A DNA stretch of 55,311 nt from Anaerolineales bacterium. GTDB taxonomy: Bacteria; Chloroflexota; Anaerolineae; Anaerolineales; Villigracilaceae. The position numbers were made by a program, and so were the translations under genes. Below, in pieces: positions 1 to 8,367 of the stretch (positions are counted from its first letter, which is position 1; the number at the start of each line of letters is the position of its first letter). Location: positions 1 through 55,311 of the forward strand of contig JAFGKO010000061.1 of the NCBI GenBank assembly GCA_016928525.1, written 5' to 3'. Under the pieces are notes generated by a model. It made no database searches. It had not been told where the DNA came from and saw only the letters and a list, made by a program, of their open reading frames with translations.

Positions 1-840
1 AACAGCGACCTTCTCGCCGAGAAGACGCTGGTAACGGCCTTCTATCAACCGTCCACGCGCACCCGTCTGGCGCACGAAGCCGGCATGCACCGCCTGGGCG
101 GCCATGTGACCGGTTTCGCGGATGCCAAGATGACCCGCGCTGGTGACTTCTACCAGGAGTCGATCAAGGATACGGTCAAAATGTTGGAGTTCTACGGCGA
201 TGTGATCGTCATGCGCCATTTCCAGCAGGGTGCGCCGCATGAAGCGGCCAAATGGGCATCGATCCCCATCATTAACGGTGGCGACGGCTGGGGCGAGCAT
301 CCGACCCAAATCCTGACGGATTTATATACCGTCTTGACCGAAAAAGGCACCATCGATGGCCTGAAATGGCTGGCGGTTGGCGACATGCGCATGCGCACTA
401 TGCACTCGCTTGGGCATGCCCTCACCCAGTTCGACTGCCCGATCACTTTCGTGGCGCCTCCCGGTATGGAAATGCCCGCTGAATACGAGAAGGACTTCAA
501 AGAAATGGCCTTGGATTTCAGTTATGCTGACCATGTTGGTGATGTGATCGGCGAAGCGGATGTGATCCTGGTCGAGCCGACCGTTCAGCCTGACTATACC
601 AAGTCTCGCGATGAGCGTTCCGGCGAGCTTCCCACAACGCCTGACAACTACAAGATCACGCTGGACCTGCTCAAGAACAAGGCCAAATCCGACGCTATCC
701 TGCTGCACTCCTTACCGCGTATGGATGAAGTTCCAACTGATGTGGACATTACCAGGTGGTCGCGCTACTGGCAGGAAGCCTTCAACGGCGTAGTTATGCG
801 TATGGCGCTGTTGGCGTTGGTGTTAGGGAAGATGGAATAA
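1..840 (+). CDS. Aspartate/ornithine carbamoyltransferase family protein, 5' end cut
   Basis: The reading frame is open from base 1, so the start lies outside the window; 279 residues are visible. The carbamoyl-phosphate loop STRTR is at visible residues 18-22, HPTQ near 100 and HSLPR near 236, all hallmarks of the transcarbamylase fold. The C-terminal part (LPRMDEVPTDVD, then a helix with MALLALVLG) resembles aspartate carbamoyltransferase (PyrB) more than ornithine carbamoyltransferase. No pyrimidine synthesis gene is near. The neighbours are a second carbamoyltransferase and a carbamate kinase, so a catabolic role (phosphorolysis of a ureido compound to carbamoyl phosphate) is inferred. 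The amino-acid substrate cannot be read from the sequence. Confidence 0.85.
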   Translation, partial: NSDLLAEKTLVTAFYQPSTRTRLAHEAGMHRLGGHVTGFADAKMTRAGDFYQESIKDTVKMLEFYGDVIVMRHFQQGAPHEAAKWASIPIINGGDGWGEHPTQILTDLYTVLTEKGTIDGLKWLAVGDMRMRTMHSLGHALTQFDCPITFVAPPGMEMPAEYEKDFKEMALDFSYADHVGDVIGEADVILVEPTVQPDYTKSRDERSGELPTTPDNYKITLDLLKNKAKSDAILLHSLPRMDEVPTDVDITRWSRYWQEAFNGVVMRMALLALVLGKME

Positions 841-888
841 ATTAGTTGTGTAGTTAAGTAGTTACCTGGTTGAGTAGTGGTGATCGGG

Positions 889-1263
889 ATGGCAAAGATA
901 GAGTGATTTGAAGATTTGCAGAGTTGGCAAAAAGCCCGCCAATTGACGAATCTTGTTTACGACCTTACCGATCACCCAAATTTCTCAAAAGATTTTCGTC
1001 TGTGTAATCAGATTCGTGACGCGGCCGGCTCAATTATGCACAACATTGCCGAAGGTTTTGATGCAGGTTCAAACCCCGAATTCATCCGCTTCTTGAAAAT
1101 AGCACGACGGTCAGCAAGTGAAGTGCAATCCCAACTTTATCTTGCACTTGATCGTTCGTATATTTCTCATGAAGAATTGATTTCAACATACCAAATGGCA
1201 ACTGAGGCGAAGCGATTTATTAACGGGATGATCGGTTACTTGCGAAGATCTGGCACAAATTGA
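889..1263 (+). pseudogene. Four-helix bundle protein (S23/IVP type) with in-frame TGA at codon 6
   Basis: The body (916-1263) matches the small four-helix bundle family often called S23 or 23S intervening-sequence protein, with SWQKARQL, then IRDAAGSIMHNIAEGF and FLKIARRSASEVQSQL. Family members normally begin with a stretch like xSFEDLxxWQKA. Here an ATG at 889 in the same frame gives MAKIE, then TGA (904-906), then FEDLQSWQKAR. A single C-to-G change (TCA to TGA) would explain the stop. A shortened 115-residue product could still start at TTG 916, but no good ribosome site is seen there. The gene sits between two carbamoyltransferase genes. Its function is unknown and it is probably a passenger. 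Confidence 0.7.
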
Positions 1264-1300
1264 CTACCTAACTATAAAACTAAAAAACTAGGAGACTACT

Positions 1301-2290
1301 ATGCAAACTGATTTACGCAATCGTGATTTGATTGGCGATCTTGACTTCTCGAAGGAAGAAGTCGAAACCGTGTTGGATGTGGCCTGGGATTTGAAGCGCA
1401 AGCGCGCGTTGGGTGAACCGCATGCCTACCTGCGCGATAAAGTGTTGGCGATGCTGTTCTTCTTCAGCAGCACGCGCACGCGCGGCTCGTTCGAGGCCGG
1501 CATTGCCCAGTTGGGTGGCCATGGCGCTTTTATCGACAGCAAGACCACGCAGATCTCCCACGGCGACACCGAGCGCGAAATGGGTGAGATCTTTGGTCGT
1601 TACTTCGACGGCATCGCTATCCGCCACGTGACCTGGGGAACGGGCAATCGCTACCTGAACCTGGTGGCTGAGGCCTCGCGTGTGCCGATGCTCAATATGC
1701 AGTGCGAGATCTACCATCCCTTCCAGTGCCTGGCGGACTTGATGACCATCATGGAAAAGAAAGGCCGCGACCTGCGCAAGAAGAAGATGGTCGTGTCTTG
1801 GGCCTATGCGTCTTCATACTTGAAGCCGATTTCTGTGCCGCAATCGCTGATCCTGCAAATGCCGCGCTTCGGCATGGATGTGGTGCTGGCGCACCCGCCG
1901 GAATTCAAGCTGATGCCTGAAATCATGGACCAGGCGCAGGAGCAGGCTAACAAATATCATGTCGGCTTCGAAGTCATCAGCGATAAGGATGGCATGCAGG
2001 AAGCCGTAGAAGATGCGGATGTAGTCTATGCCAAATCCTGGGGTCCCTTGCTGGTCACGGATGATCCTGATGAGGGCAAGAAGATACAGGATCAGTACAA
2101 GCACTGGATCACGGATGCCAAGCTGATGAGCAAAGCCAAAGACGATGCCGTCTACATGCATCCGTTGCCCGCTGACCGCGATATCGAGGTCACCAGCGAG
2201 GTGATGGATGGTCCGAATTCTGTCGTCTTCGATCAGGCCGAGAACCGCCTGCATGCCCAGAAGGCCGTCATGGCCTTGACGATGAGGTAA
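1301..2290 (+). CDS. ygeW: YgeW-like (knotted) catabolic carbamoyltransferase
   Basis: 329 residues. SSTRTR is at residues 56-61, ISHGDTERE at 85-93, MQCEIYHPFQCLADL at 133-147, SWAYASSYLKPISVPQ at 166-181 and HPLPAD at 287-292. The SWAY...SY.KP.SVPQ block and the HGD/TxRE block are those of E. coli YgeW, a knotted transcarbamylase, and of the UTCase group proposed to act on ureido intermediates of purine breakdown. GGAG precedes the ATG. Carbamate kinase follows 4 bases after the stop, so carbamoyl phosphate made here would be used at once for ATP synthesis. The family assignment is strong; the exact substrate is inference. Confidence 0.85.
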   Translation: MQTDLRNRDLIGDLDFSKEEVETVLDVAWDLKRKRALGEPHAYLRDKVLAMLFFFSSTRTRGSFEAGIAQLGGHGAFIDSKTTQISHGDTEREMGEIFGRYFDGIAIRHVTWGTGNRYLNLVAEASRVPMLNMQCEIYHPFQCLADLMTIMEKKGRDLRKKKMVVSWAYASSYLKPISVPQSLILQMPRFGMDVVLAHPPEFKLMPEIMDQAQEQANKYHVGFEVISDKDGMQEAVEDADVVYAKSWGPLLVTDDPDEGKKIQDQYKHWITDAKLMSKAKDDAVYMHPLPADRDIEVTSEVMDGPNSVVFDQAENRLHAQKAVMALTMR

Positions 2291-2294
2291 ATTC

Positions 2295-3251
2295 ATGGCC
2301 AAACAAAAATTAGCGGTTGTTGCAATTGGTGGTAATTCTCTCATTAAGGACAAAGTGCACCAAACAGTCGAAGACCAATATCAGGCCGCCAAAGAGACCA
2401 CCTTCCATATCGCCGACATGATCGAGCAGGGCTGGGATGTGGCCATCGGTCACGGAAACGGGCCACAGGTCGGCTTCATTTTGCGGCGCTCTGAGATTGC
2501 TGCCAAAGTCGAGGACATGCACGAAGTCCCGCTGGATGTCTGTGGCGCGGATACCCAGGGCGCAATTGGTTACGCGCTCCAGCAAACCCTGCAGAACGAA
2601 CTGTACCAGCGCGGCATTAAGAAAAAAGTGGTGACTGTCATCACGCAGGTGCTGGTGGATAAGGAAGACCCGGCTTTCAAGAACCCCACCAAACCGATTG
2701 GCGGTTTCATGGATGAAGCCGAAGCCAATCGCCGCGAAAAAGAGCAGGATTGGACTGTGGTAGAAGATGCCGGGCGTGGCTGGCGGCGTGTGGTTGCTTC
2801 TCCGTTACCCAAGGAGATCGTTGAATTGGAAACCGTGGAAACTCTCCTAGAAAGAGGCATTATTACGATCACGGTGGGCGGCGGCGGTATCCCGGTCATT
2901 GACCCGGGCGATGGCAACTATAGAGGCATTGCGGCAGTCATTGATAAAGATTTTGCATCCAGCCTGCTGGCACAAAAGGTCAAGGCTGACCTGTTCGTCA
3001 TCTCGACGGCTGTAGAGAAAGTAGCGCTCAACTTCGGCAAGCCCGATGAAAAGTGGCTTGATAAAATGACTCTGGCTGAAGCCAAAGCTTACCTGGCTGA
3101 AGGAACACATTTCGCCAAAGGCTCAATGGCGCCCAAGATCGAGGCCATCATCTGGTTCCTGGAGAACGGCGGCAAGCAAGCCCTCATCACCAATCCCGAA
3201 AATATCGGTCGCGCCCTCAAAGGCGAAACCGGTACGTGGATCGTTCCTTAG
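2295..3251 (+). CDS. arcC: Carbamate kinase
   Basis: 318 residues, the normal length. It begins with the amino-acid-kinase fold strand LAVVAIGGNSLIK and continues with IGHGNGPQVG, PLDVCGADTQGAIGY and the ITVGGGGIPV block, all typical of ArcC/YqeA. It converts carbamoyl phosphate plus ADP to carbamate and ATP in the cytoplasm. The start lies 4 bases after the YgeW-like gene, with GATGAGG upstream as a ribosome site, so the two are almost certainly co-transcribed. With two carbamoyltransferases before it, the set forms an energy-conserving end of a ureido-compound catabolic path. A 15-bp inverted repeat follows the gene. Confidence 0.93.
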   Translation: MAKQKLAVVAIGGNSLIKDKVHQTVEDQYQAAKETTFHIADMIEQGWDVAIGHGNGPQVGFILRRSEIAAKVEDMHEVPLDVCGADTQGAIGYALQQTLQNELYQRGIKKKVVTVITQVLVDKEDPAFKNPTKPIGGFMDEAEANRREKEQDWTVVEDAGRGWRRVVASPLPKEIVELETVETLLERGIITITVGGGGIPVIDPGDGNYRGIAAVIDKDFASSLLAQKVKADLFVISTAVEKVALNFGKPDEKWLDKMTLAEAKAYLAEGTHFAKGSMAPKIEAIIWFLENGGKQALITNPENIGRALKGETGTWIVP

Positions 3252-3278
3252 TGGTCTCACGGGTCTGAATTGTCCCAA

Positions 3279-3323
3279 AAGTCTAACAGGTCATGTCGCA
3301 TAAGAGTTTGACCTGTTAGACTT
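3279..3323. repeat. 15-bp perfect inverted repeat after carbamate kinase
   Basis: AAGTCTAACAGGTCA (3279-3293) is exactly complementary to TGACCTGTTAGACTT (3309-3323), with a 15-base loop. No T-run follows, so it may be a dispersed repeat rather than a true intrinsic terminator. A similar CCTGACAGG hairpin occurs at 14,694. Confidence 0.8.
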
Positions 3324-3353
3324 GCAAGACAGTCGAGACTGGTTAGACAATAG

Positions 3354-5342
3354 ATGAAACGCATCGCGTCATCCCTCACGTCCCCGCCGCTGGTGCTGGC
3401 AATTGTGGCAATTCTTGCCTATGGGTTACTGTTGCCGCAACTCGGCTTTTACTGGGACGATCTGCCCATGTCGTGGATCCGTTATCACTTGGGGTCCGAA
3501 GCGATGGCGCGTTATTTCTCTACCAATCGCCCGGTTTGGGGTCTGCTGTACCAGGTTACCACGCGGCTCTTCCCGCAGGTCCCAATCTACTGGCAGGTCT
3601 TTGCGCTGCTCTGGCGTTGGGTGACCGGCTTGTTGGTATGGGCCATTTTGCGGGAACTCTTCCCGGAGAAAACACGCCTTGCACTTGGGACCGCATTACT
3701 CTTCCTGGTCTATCCTGGTTTCAACCAACAGTGGGGGGCATATCTTTACAGTCATTTTTTCATTGTCATCAGTTTCCTCCTCTTTTCATACTATCTGATG
3801 CTGCGTGCCCCTCGCGGGCGCTATTGGCTCAAGACAGGTTTCGGCATGCTCTTTTCCGCGCTGAACCTGTGGATGCACGAATATTTCTTTGTGCTGGAAT
3901 TGATGCGGCCAGCCGTCATCTGGACATCGTTGCGTGAAGAAGGTTTGGATTTTCGCGCGTGTCTGCGCCGGACCCTAAACCTGTGGGTGCCTTACCTGGC
4001 CGTGTTCGTGGCTGCGGTCTTGTCACGGTTGTTTATCTTCAACAACCAGATTTACGAGATTAGCGCGGATCAGGCAGGTTCCGCTCCTTTTGATTTACTC
4101 ACCACCATTCCGACCAGCCTGTGGACGGTCACTGCGGCGGCTTGGAGCCAGGTTTTTCGGCTGCCTGATCTGGCTGCCGACGGTCCGCGCATCACGTTGA
4201 TTTATGGGGTAGTGACGCTGGTCACGTACGGGGTGCTGATCGCTGCTTCGCTCGGATTGCAGGCACGGGATGGGGAGAGAAGCGACGGAAAAGATGCATA
4301 CTGGGCGATGGGGTTGGGCCTCTTCATCCTGTTAGTAGCGGGTTGGCCATTCTGGTTGACGGGCGTGCCAGTCTCGTTGGGCTATCCAGCCAACCGCGCG
4401 ACCCTGTCGTTCATGCTGGGCGTCAGTCTGCTGTTGGCAGGTTTGTTTTCATTGTTGCCCCGTCAGTTGGATTGGATTCTGCTGGCCGTGTTCGTTGCCC
4501 TGGCGGCAGGGCGACAGTTCCAGTGGTCAAACGATTTTCGCCGTGACTGGAACGCGCAGAAGAATCTGTTCTGGCAGATGACCTGGCGTGTACCGGGCCT
4601 GAAATCGGGCACGATTGTGATGATGAATGAGGAACTGGCTTTTTACGCCGATAATTCGATCGGCGCGGCCCTGAACTGGATCTATGCGCCCGATAATCAC
4701 ACCAACCGTGTGGACTATGTGCTTTTCTATCCTACCAATCGCCTGGGTGGCGCACTGACTGATTTGGAACCTGGTTTACCGGTGCAGTACGATTACCTGG
4801 CCGGACAATTCGAGGGCAACACTTCGCAAGTGATGGCTTTCTATTATGCGCCGCCAGGCTGCCTGCGCTTGCTCGATCCGGAAATCGATCCGTATAACCG
4901 CCTGATCCCTGATGACAGTTTGTTGCGTGATGCTGCGCAGGTATCAACTACGCGATCTGTTTTGGCTGAGCCAGTTGCACGTATGCCGGAGATTTATGGG
5001 CCAGAACCGCCACATAGTTGGTGTTACCACTTTGAACGGGCTGACCTGGCGCGGCAGATGGGCAATTGGGAAAGAGTGGCAGTCTTGGGCGAGACAGCTT
5101 TTAAACTGGATGACTACCCCAACGATCCGCTCGAGCGATTTGTTTTTATTGAAGGTTATGCCCACGTGGGGGAATGGAAGAAAGCGTTGGAATACTCACG
5201 AGTCTCTTATCAGGTATCCAAAAATTTTATTGGGCCGTTGCTATGTAAATTATGGGACCGTATTGACCGGGAAGTACCTGTTTCTCCCGAAAAAACTGAA
5301 TTCGTTCTGAAAGCTAAGACATTATTCGGGTGTAATCCATGA
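3354..5342 (+). CDS. Polytopic membrane protein, GT-C glycosyltransferase-like
   Basis: 662 residues. The first 430 or so hold about ten hydrophobic spans. A WDD motif follows the first span (GFYWDDLPMSW, near residue 35), placed like the acidic loop motif of GT-C lipid-linked glycosyltransferases (GT39/GT83 type). The last 230 residues are soluble; their end (GNWERVAVLGETAF, then GEWKKALEYSRVSY) looks like one or two TPR hairpins. The catalytic assignment rests only on topology and this motif. The gene starts 102 bases after carbamate kinase and does not obviously share its pathway. Function otherwise unknown. Confidence 0.6.
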   Translation: MKRIASSLTSPPLVLAIVAILAYGLLLPQLGFYWDDLPMSWIRYHLGSEAMARYFSTNRPVWGLLYQVTTRLFPQVPIYWQVFALLWRWVTGLLVWAILRELFPEKTRLALGTALLFLVYPGFNQQWGAYLYSHFFIVISFLLFSYYLMLRAPRGRYWLKTGFGMLFSALNLWMHEYFFVLELMRPAVIWTSLREEGLDFRACLRRTLNLWVPYLAVFVAAVLSRLFIFNNQIYEISADQAGSAPFDLLTTIPTSLWTVTAAAWSQVFRLPDLAADGPRITLIYGVVTLVTYGVLIAASLGLQARDGERSDGKDAYWAMGLGLFILLVAGWPFWLTGVPVSLGYPANRATLSFMLGVSLLLAGLFSLLPRQLDWILLAVFVALAAGRQFQWSNDFRRDWNAQKNLFWQMTWRVPGLKSGTIVMMNEELAFYADNSIGAALNWIYAPDNHTNRVDYVLFYPTNRLGGALTDLEPGLPVQYDYLAGQFEGNTSQVMAFYYAPPGCLRLLDPEIDPYNRLIPDDSLLRDAAQVSTTRSVLAEPVARMPEIYGPEPPHSWCYHFERADLARQMGNWERVAVLGETAFKLDDYPNDPLERFVFIEGYAHVGEWKKALEYSRVSYQVSKNFIGPLLCKLWDRIDREVPVSPEKTEFVLKAKTLFGCNP

Positions 5343-5384
5343 GACTTGTGACTTGTGCTAGAGGATATTTTAAGACAAAATAAG

Positions 5385-5413
5385 TTGTCAAAGTCATGCT
5401 TTATGAGTAGAAT
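5385..5413 (+). promoter_or_regulatory. Sigma-70-type promoter of the first BMP importer operon
   Basis: TTGTCA (5385-5390), a 17-base spacer and TAGAAT (5408-5413) form a good promoter 110 bases before the substrate-binding protein. The predicted transcription start, near 5420, falls directly before the palindrome at 5423. Confidence 0.65.
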
Positions 5414-5422
5414 AGCGCCTGT

Positions 5423-5432
5423 TGTCTAGACA
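5423..5432. promoter_or_regulatory. Candidate HutC/GntR-type operator
   Basis: TGTCTAGACA is a perfect 10-bp palindrome with the GTCTAGAC core typical of HutC-subfamily GntR regulators (compare DasR/NagR sites, TGGTCTAGACCA). It lies at the predicted +1 of the importer promoter, where a bound repressor would block transcription. A UTRA-containing GntR regulator is encoded in the same operon (10,612). Confidence 0.55.
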
Positions 5433-5527
5433 TTTTTGGAAAGGAGGCTCATACATAAGAATATAATTGCCTCTAGTGTAAGTTATGCCCTACCCAATCA
5501 TATTACAAAATTTGGAGGAGTAAACGA

Positions 5528-6715
5528 ATGAAACGCCAAACATTAGTAACACTGGCACTGGCACTTGTGCTGATTATTTCAGCTTGTGCCCCGAAGGTTG
5601 AAGAAGTCGGCGGGTTCCAGATTCCTGCCGTCGAGGAAGGCAAGTTCAATATCGCCATGGTCTTGATTGGCCCGCATGACGATGGCGGCTGGTCCCAGGC
5701 GCATTATGAGGGTCTACTCTACGTTGAAGAAAATGTGCCTAATGTGCACGTTGCCTATATCGAGAATGTGCCCGAAGGTGCAGATTCTGAACAGGTTTTC
5801 CGCGCGCTGTCGCGCAAGGGTTTCGACCTGATCTTCGGCACTTCGTTCGGCTTTGGTGATCCGATGCAGGCTGTAGCGGAAGAGTACCCTGATGTGATGT
5901 TCATCCATCTGACCGGCATCAATTCCAACCAGACCAATTTCGGCAATCTGATGGGCGCTATGGAAAATATGAAGTATCTGGCCGGTATGTTAGCCGGTGC
6001 GCGCGCCAAGATGGATGGCAATCCTAAACTGGGTTACATGGCTACCTTCCCGATCCCCGAAGAAATTCGTCTGGGTAATGCTATTGCACTGGGCATGAGG
6101 AAGACCTGCCCTGAGTGCACCATGGACGTGCGCTGGATCAATACCTGGCACGATCCGATCATCGAAAAGGAAGCTGCTGCATCCCTGTTCGACGCTGGCG
6201 CACAAGTGGTCTTCACTGGCGCCGATACCCCGGCTGTAGCCGATGTGGCCCAGGAAAAGGGCAAGTGGGGCGTCACCTATGACTGGTACGGTTCCTGCAA
6301 GGTTGAGCGCTGTCTCACCGCTCCGTATTGGGTGTGGGGTCCCGAGTATGCCCGTATTGCCCAGGGCACGATTGACGGCACCTATGTTCCCGGTTGGGAT
6401 TACTTCGATGCTGAAACCGGCGCACTCGGCCTGTATGGCTTCATGGAAGGTCAGGAATTGCCCTCTGGTGTTGCCGAATTGCCGGAAGAAGTTGTACAGG
6501 AAGTCCGCGATATTTTGGCTCAGATGCTGGCTGGTGAGTTCACCCGCTTCGATGTTTTCTCTGGTCCGATCAATGACAATCAGGGTAACGTGGTCGTGCC
6601 CGATGGTGAAGCGCTCGAGCAAGTTGATCTCGATGCCTTCCCTGAATATGGTTTGGGCTGCAAGTATTGCATGAAATGGTGGGCCGAAGGCATCACCGCT
6701 GAATTGCCTGAGTAA
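5528..6715 (+). CDS. BMP-family ABC substrate-binding lipoprotein
   Basis: 395 residues. A lipoprotein signal peptide ends in the lipobox IISAC (Cys at residue 20), so the mature protein is lipid-anchored outside the membrane. The body is a BMP/Med/PnrA-type binding protein: FNIAMVLIGP, then DDGGWSQAHYEGL (family motif DxGW/F), FGTSFGFGDP and a C-terminal FDVFSGPINDNQG segment typical of the group. Characterised relatives bind purine or other nucleosides. The ribosome site GGAGGAG is strong. ATPase and two permeases follow in order. A hairpin after the gene could raise the binding-protein level over the membrane parts. Confidence 0.92.
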   Translation: MKRQTLVTLALALVLIISACAPKVEEVGGFQIPAVEEGKFNIAMVLIGPHDDGGWSQAHYEGLLYVEENVPNVHVAYIENVPEGADSEQVFRALSRKGFDLIFGTSFGFGDPMQAVAEEYPDVMFIHLTGINSNQTNFGNLMGAMENMKYLAGMLAGARAKMDGNPKLGYMATFPIPEEIRLGNAIALGMRKTCPECTMDVRWINTWHDPIIEKEAAASLFDAGAQVVFTGADTPAVADVAQEKGKWGVTYDWYGSCKVERCLTAPYWVWGPEYARIAQGTIDGTYVPGWDYFDAETGALGLYGFMEGQELPSGVAELPEEVVQEVRDILAQMLAGEFTRFDVFSGPINDNQGNVVVPDGEALEQVDLDAFPEYGLGCKYCMKWWAEGITAELPE

Positions 6716-6730
6716 GATCAGTCTCTTAAT

Positions 6731-6758
6731 GGGCCAGAACTCTTCGGGGTTCTGGCCC
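6731..6758 (+). terminator. Intra-operon hairpin, attenuating terminator
   Basis: GGGCCAGAAC (6731-6740) pairs with GTTCTGGCCC (6749-6758), loop of 8, then TGTTTCTG. The T-run is weak, so partial read-through into the ATPase gene is likely. This is common after binding-protein genes. Confidence 0.6.
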
Positions 6759-6792
6759 TGTTTCTGTAACTAATAACATTGAGGAGCGACCC

Positions 6793-8367
6793 TTGGCTAC
6801 ATCAAACCAAACTACACTCCCTTCCGTAGTCACCATGAGTGGCATTGTCAAACGCTTTCCGGGCGTATTGGCAAACGATCACGTGGATTTCGATTTACGC
6901 AGTGGTGAGATCCACGCTTTGTTGGGGGAAAACGGTGCCGGGAAAAGCACCCTGATGAATGTTCTGGCAGGTTTATACAAACCTGATGCAGGTATTATTC
7001 AAATCAATGGCAAAGCCGTTAATTTTTCATCGCCCCGCGATGCCATCAAGGCTGGGATTGGTATGGTACACCAGCACTTCATGCTGGTCCCATCGCAAAC
7101 TGTGACCGAGAATGTGCTGCTTGGACTGGACGATCCGCGTTTCTTGATGCGCCTGAATGAGTATGACGAAAAGATTGCGGAACTGGGCAAGAAATTTGGT
7201 TTGGATGTGGATCCGCGGGCGAAGATCTGGCAGCTATCAGTAGGAGAGCAGCAGCGCGTCGAACTTTTGAAAATGCTGTATCGTGGCGCCCAGGTCCTCA
7301 TCATGGATGAACCGACGGCGGTCCTCGCACCGACAGAGATCGGCGATTTGTTCGAAACCCTGCGATCGATGACGTCGCAAGGTAAATCTATCATCTTTAT
7401 CAGCCATAAATTGAACGAGGTGGCGGCTATTGCAGACCGTATCACTGTGCTACGACGTGGCATAGTGACCGCTAGTGGTCTGTCCGCCAAAGGCGTTACC
7501 ACGCAGGAGTTGGCACGTCAAATGGTTGGCCGTGAGGTGGTGTTTCGCCTCGAGAAGCAGCCCAGCAAGCCGGGGGAGGTAGTGTTGGATGTGAAAAATA
7601 TCTACGCCGAGAATGACAAGGGTTTACCTGCGTTGCAAGGGCTGTCGCTGTATGTACGCAAGGGCGAGATCGTTGGTGTGGCGGGCGTGGCTGGGAACGG
7701 ACAGCGCGAACTCTCGCAGGTTATTAGTGGTCTGCGGCAATGTACGCGCGGTGAAGTGCGTTTGACCGGCGAAATGGTCAGCAACCGTTCCACATTGTAT
7801 GGTATCCAGCGTGGTATGGCGTACGTGCCGGAAGATCGTACGCACGTTGGCTCATCACCCAATTTGAGCGTGACAGATAATGTCATCATGAAGAAGTATC
7901 GCCAGCCGCCTATCTCGCGGGGTGGGCTATTGGACATGCACGAGGCCAGCCGCTTTGCCAAGGAACTTAAAGAAGCATATGACATCATCGTTCCAACCGT
8001 CGATACGCCCGTGCGCCTGTTATCGGGGGGCAATTTGCAGCGTGTGATCCTGGCGCGCGAGATTTCGGGCGAACCGGCCTTTATGGTGGCCGTCCAGCCC
8101 ACACGCGGCCTGGATGTGGGCGCGATCGAAGGTGTCCACCGACTGTTGCTTGCACAAAGGGATGCAGGCTCCGGGGTCCTACTGGTGTCGGAAGAATTGG
8201 AAGAACTCTTCTCACTCAGTGACCGGATTTATGTCATCTATGAAGGCCGCATTATGGGAGAAATCCAAATGGGTCTTGAAGAACCGACTGATGAAATTGT
8301 GGAGACGATTGGTATGATGATGACCGGCACGCCGCTGGAAAAAAATGGCAAGGGAGCAGCCGCATGA
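6793..8367 (+). CDS. ABC importer ATPase with two nucleotide-binding domains
   Basis: 524 residues in the RbsA/YufO (NupA) layout. The first domain has Walker A GENGAGKST near residue 48, the LSVGEQQRV signature and Walker B VLIMDEPTAVL. The second has the degenerate P-loop GVAGNGQREL and LSGGNLQRV. Such proteins power uptake of sugars or nucleosides with a BMP-type binding protein. The chosen start is TTG at 6793, preceded by GAGGAG and agreeing with family starts. It overlaps the next gene by 4 bases (ATGA), so translation is coupled. Confidence 0.93.
   Translation: MATSNQTTLPSVVTMSGIVKRFPGVLANDHVDFDLRSGEIHALLGENGAGKSTLMNVLAGLYKPDAGIIQINGKAVNFSSPRDAIKAGIGMVHQHFMLVPSQTVTENVLLGLDDPRFLMRLNEYDEKIAELGKKFGLDVDPRAKIWQLSVGEQQRVELLKMLYRGAQVLIMDEPTAVLAPTEIGDLFETLRSMTSQGKSIIFISHKLNEVAAIADRITVLRRGIVTASGLSAKGVTTQELARQMVGREVVFRLEKQPSKPGEVVLDVKNIYAENDKGLPALQGLSLYVRKGEIVGVAGVAGNGQRELSQVISGLRQCTRGEVRLTGEMVSNRSTLYGIQRGMAYVPEDRTHVGSSPNLSVTDNVIMKKYRQPPISRGGLLDMHEASRFAKELKEAYDIIVPTVDTPVRLLSGGNLQRVILAREISGEPAFMVAVQPTRGLDVGAIEGVHRLLLAQRDAGSGVLLVSEELEELFSLSDRIYVIYEGRIMGEIQMGLEEPTDEIVETIGMMMTGTPLEKNGKGAAA

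Noticed and set aside
904..906. TGA in the four-helix bundle gene as another selenocysteine codon
   Set aside because: Relatives have Ser or similar there, never a redox Cys, and no suitable hairpin follows. A nonsense change is simpler. Genome-wide TGA recoding is excluded because many genes here end in TGA.
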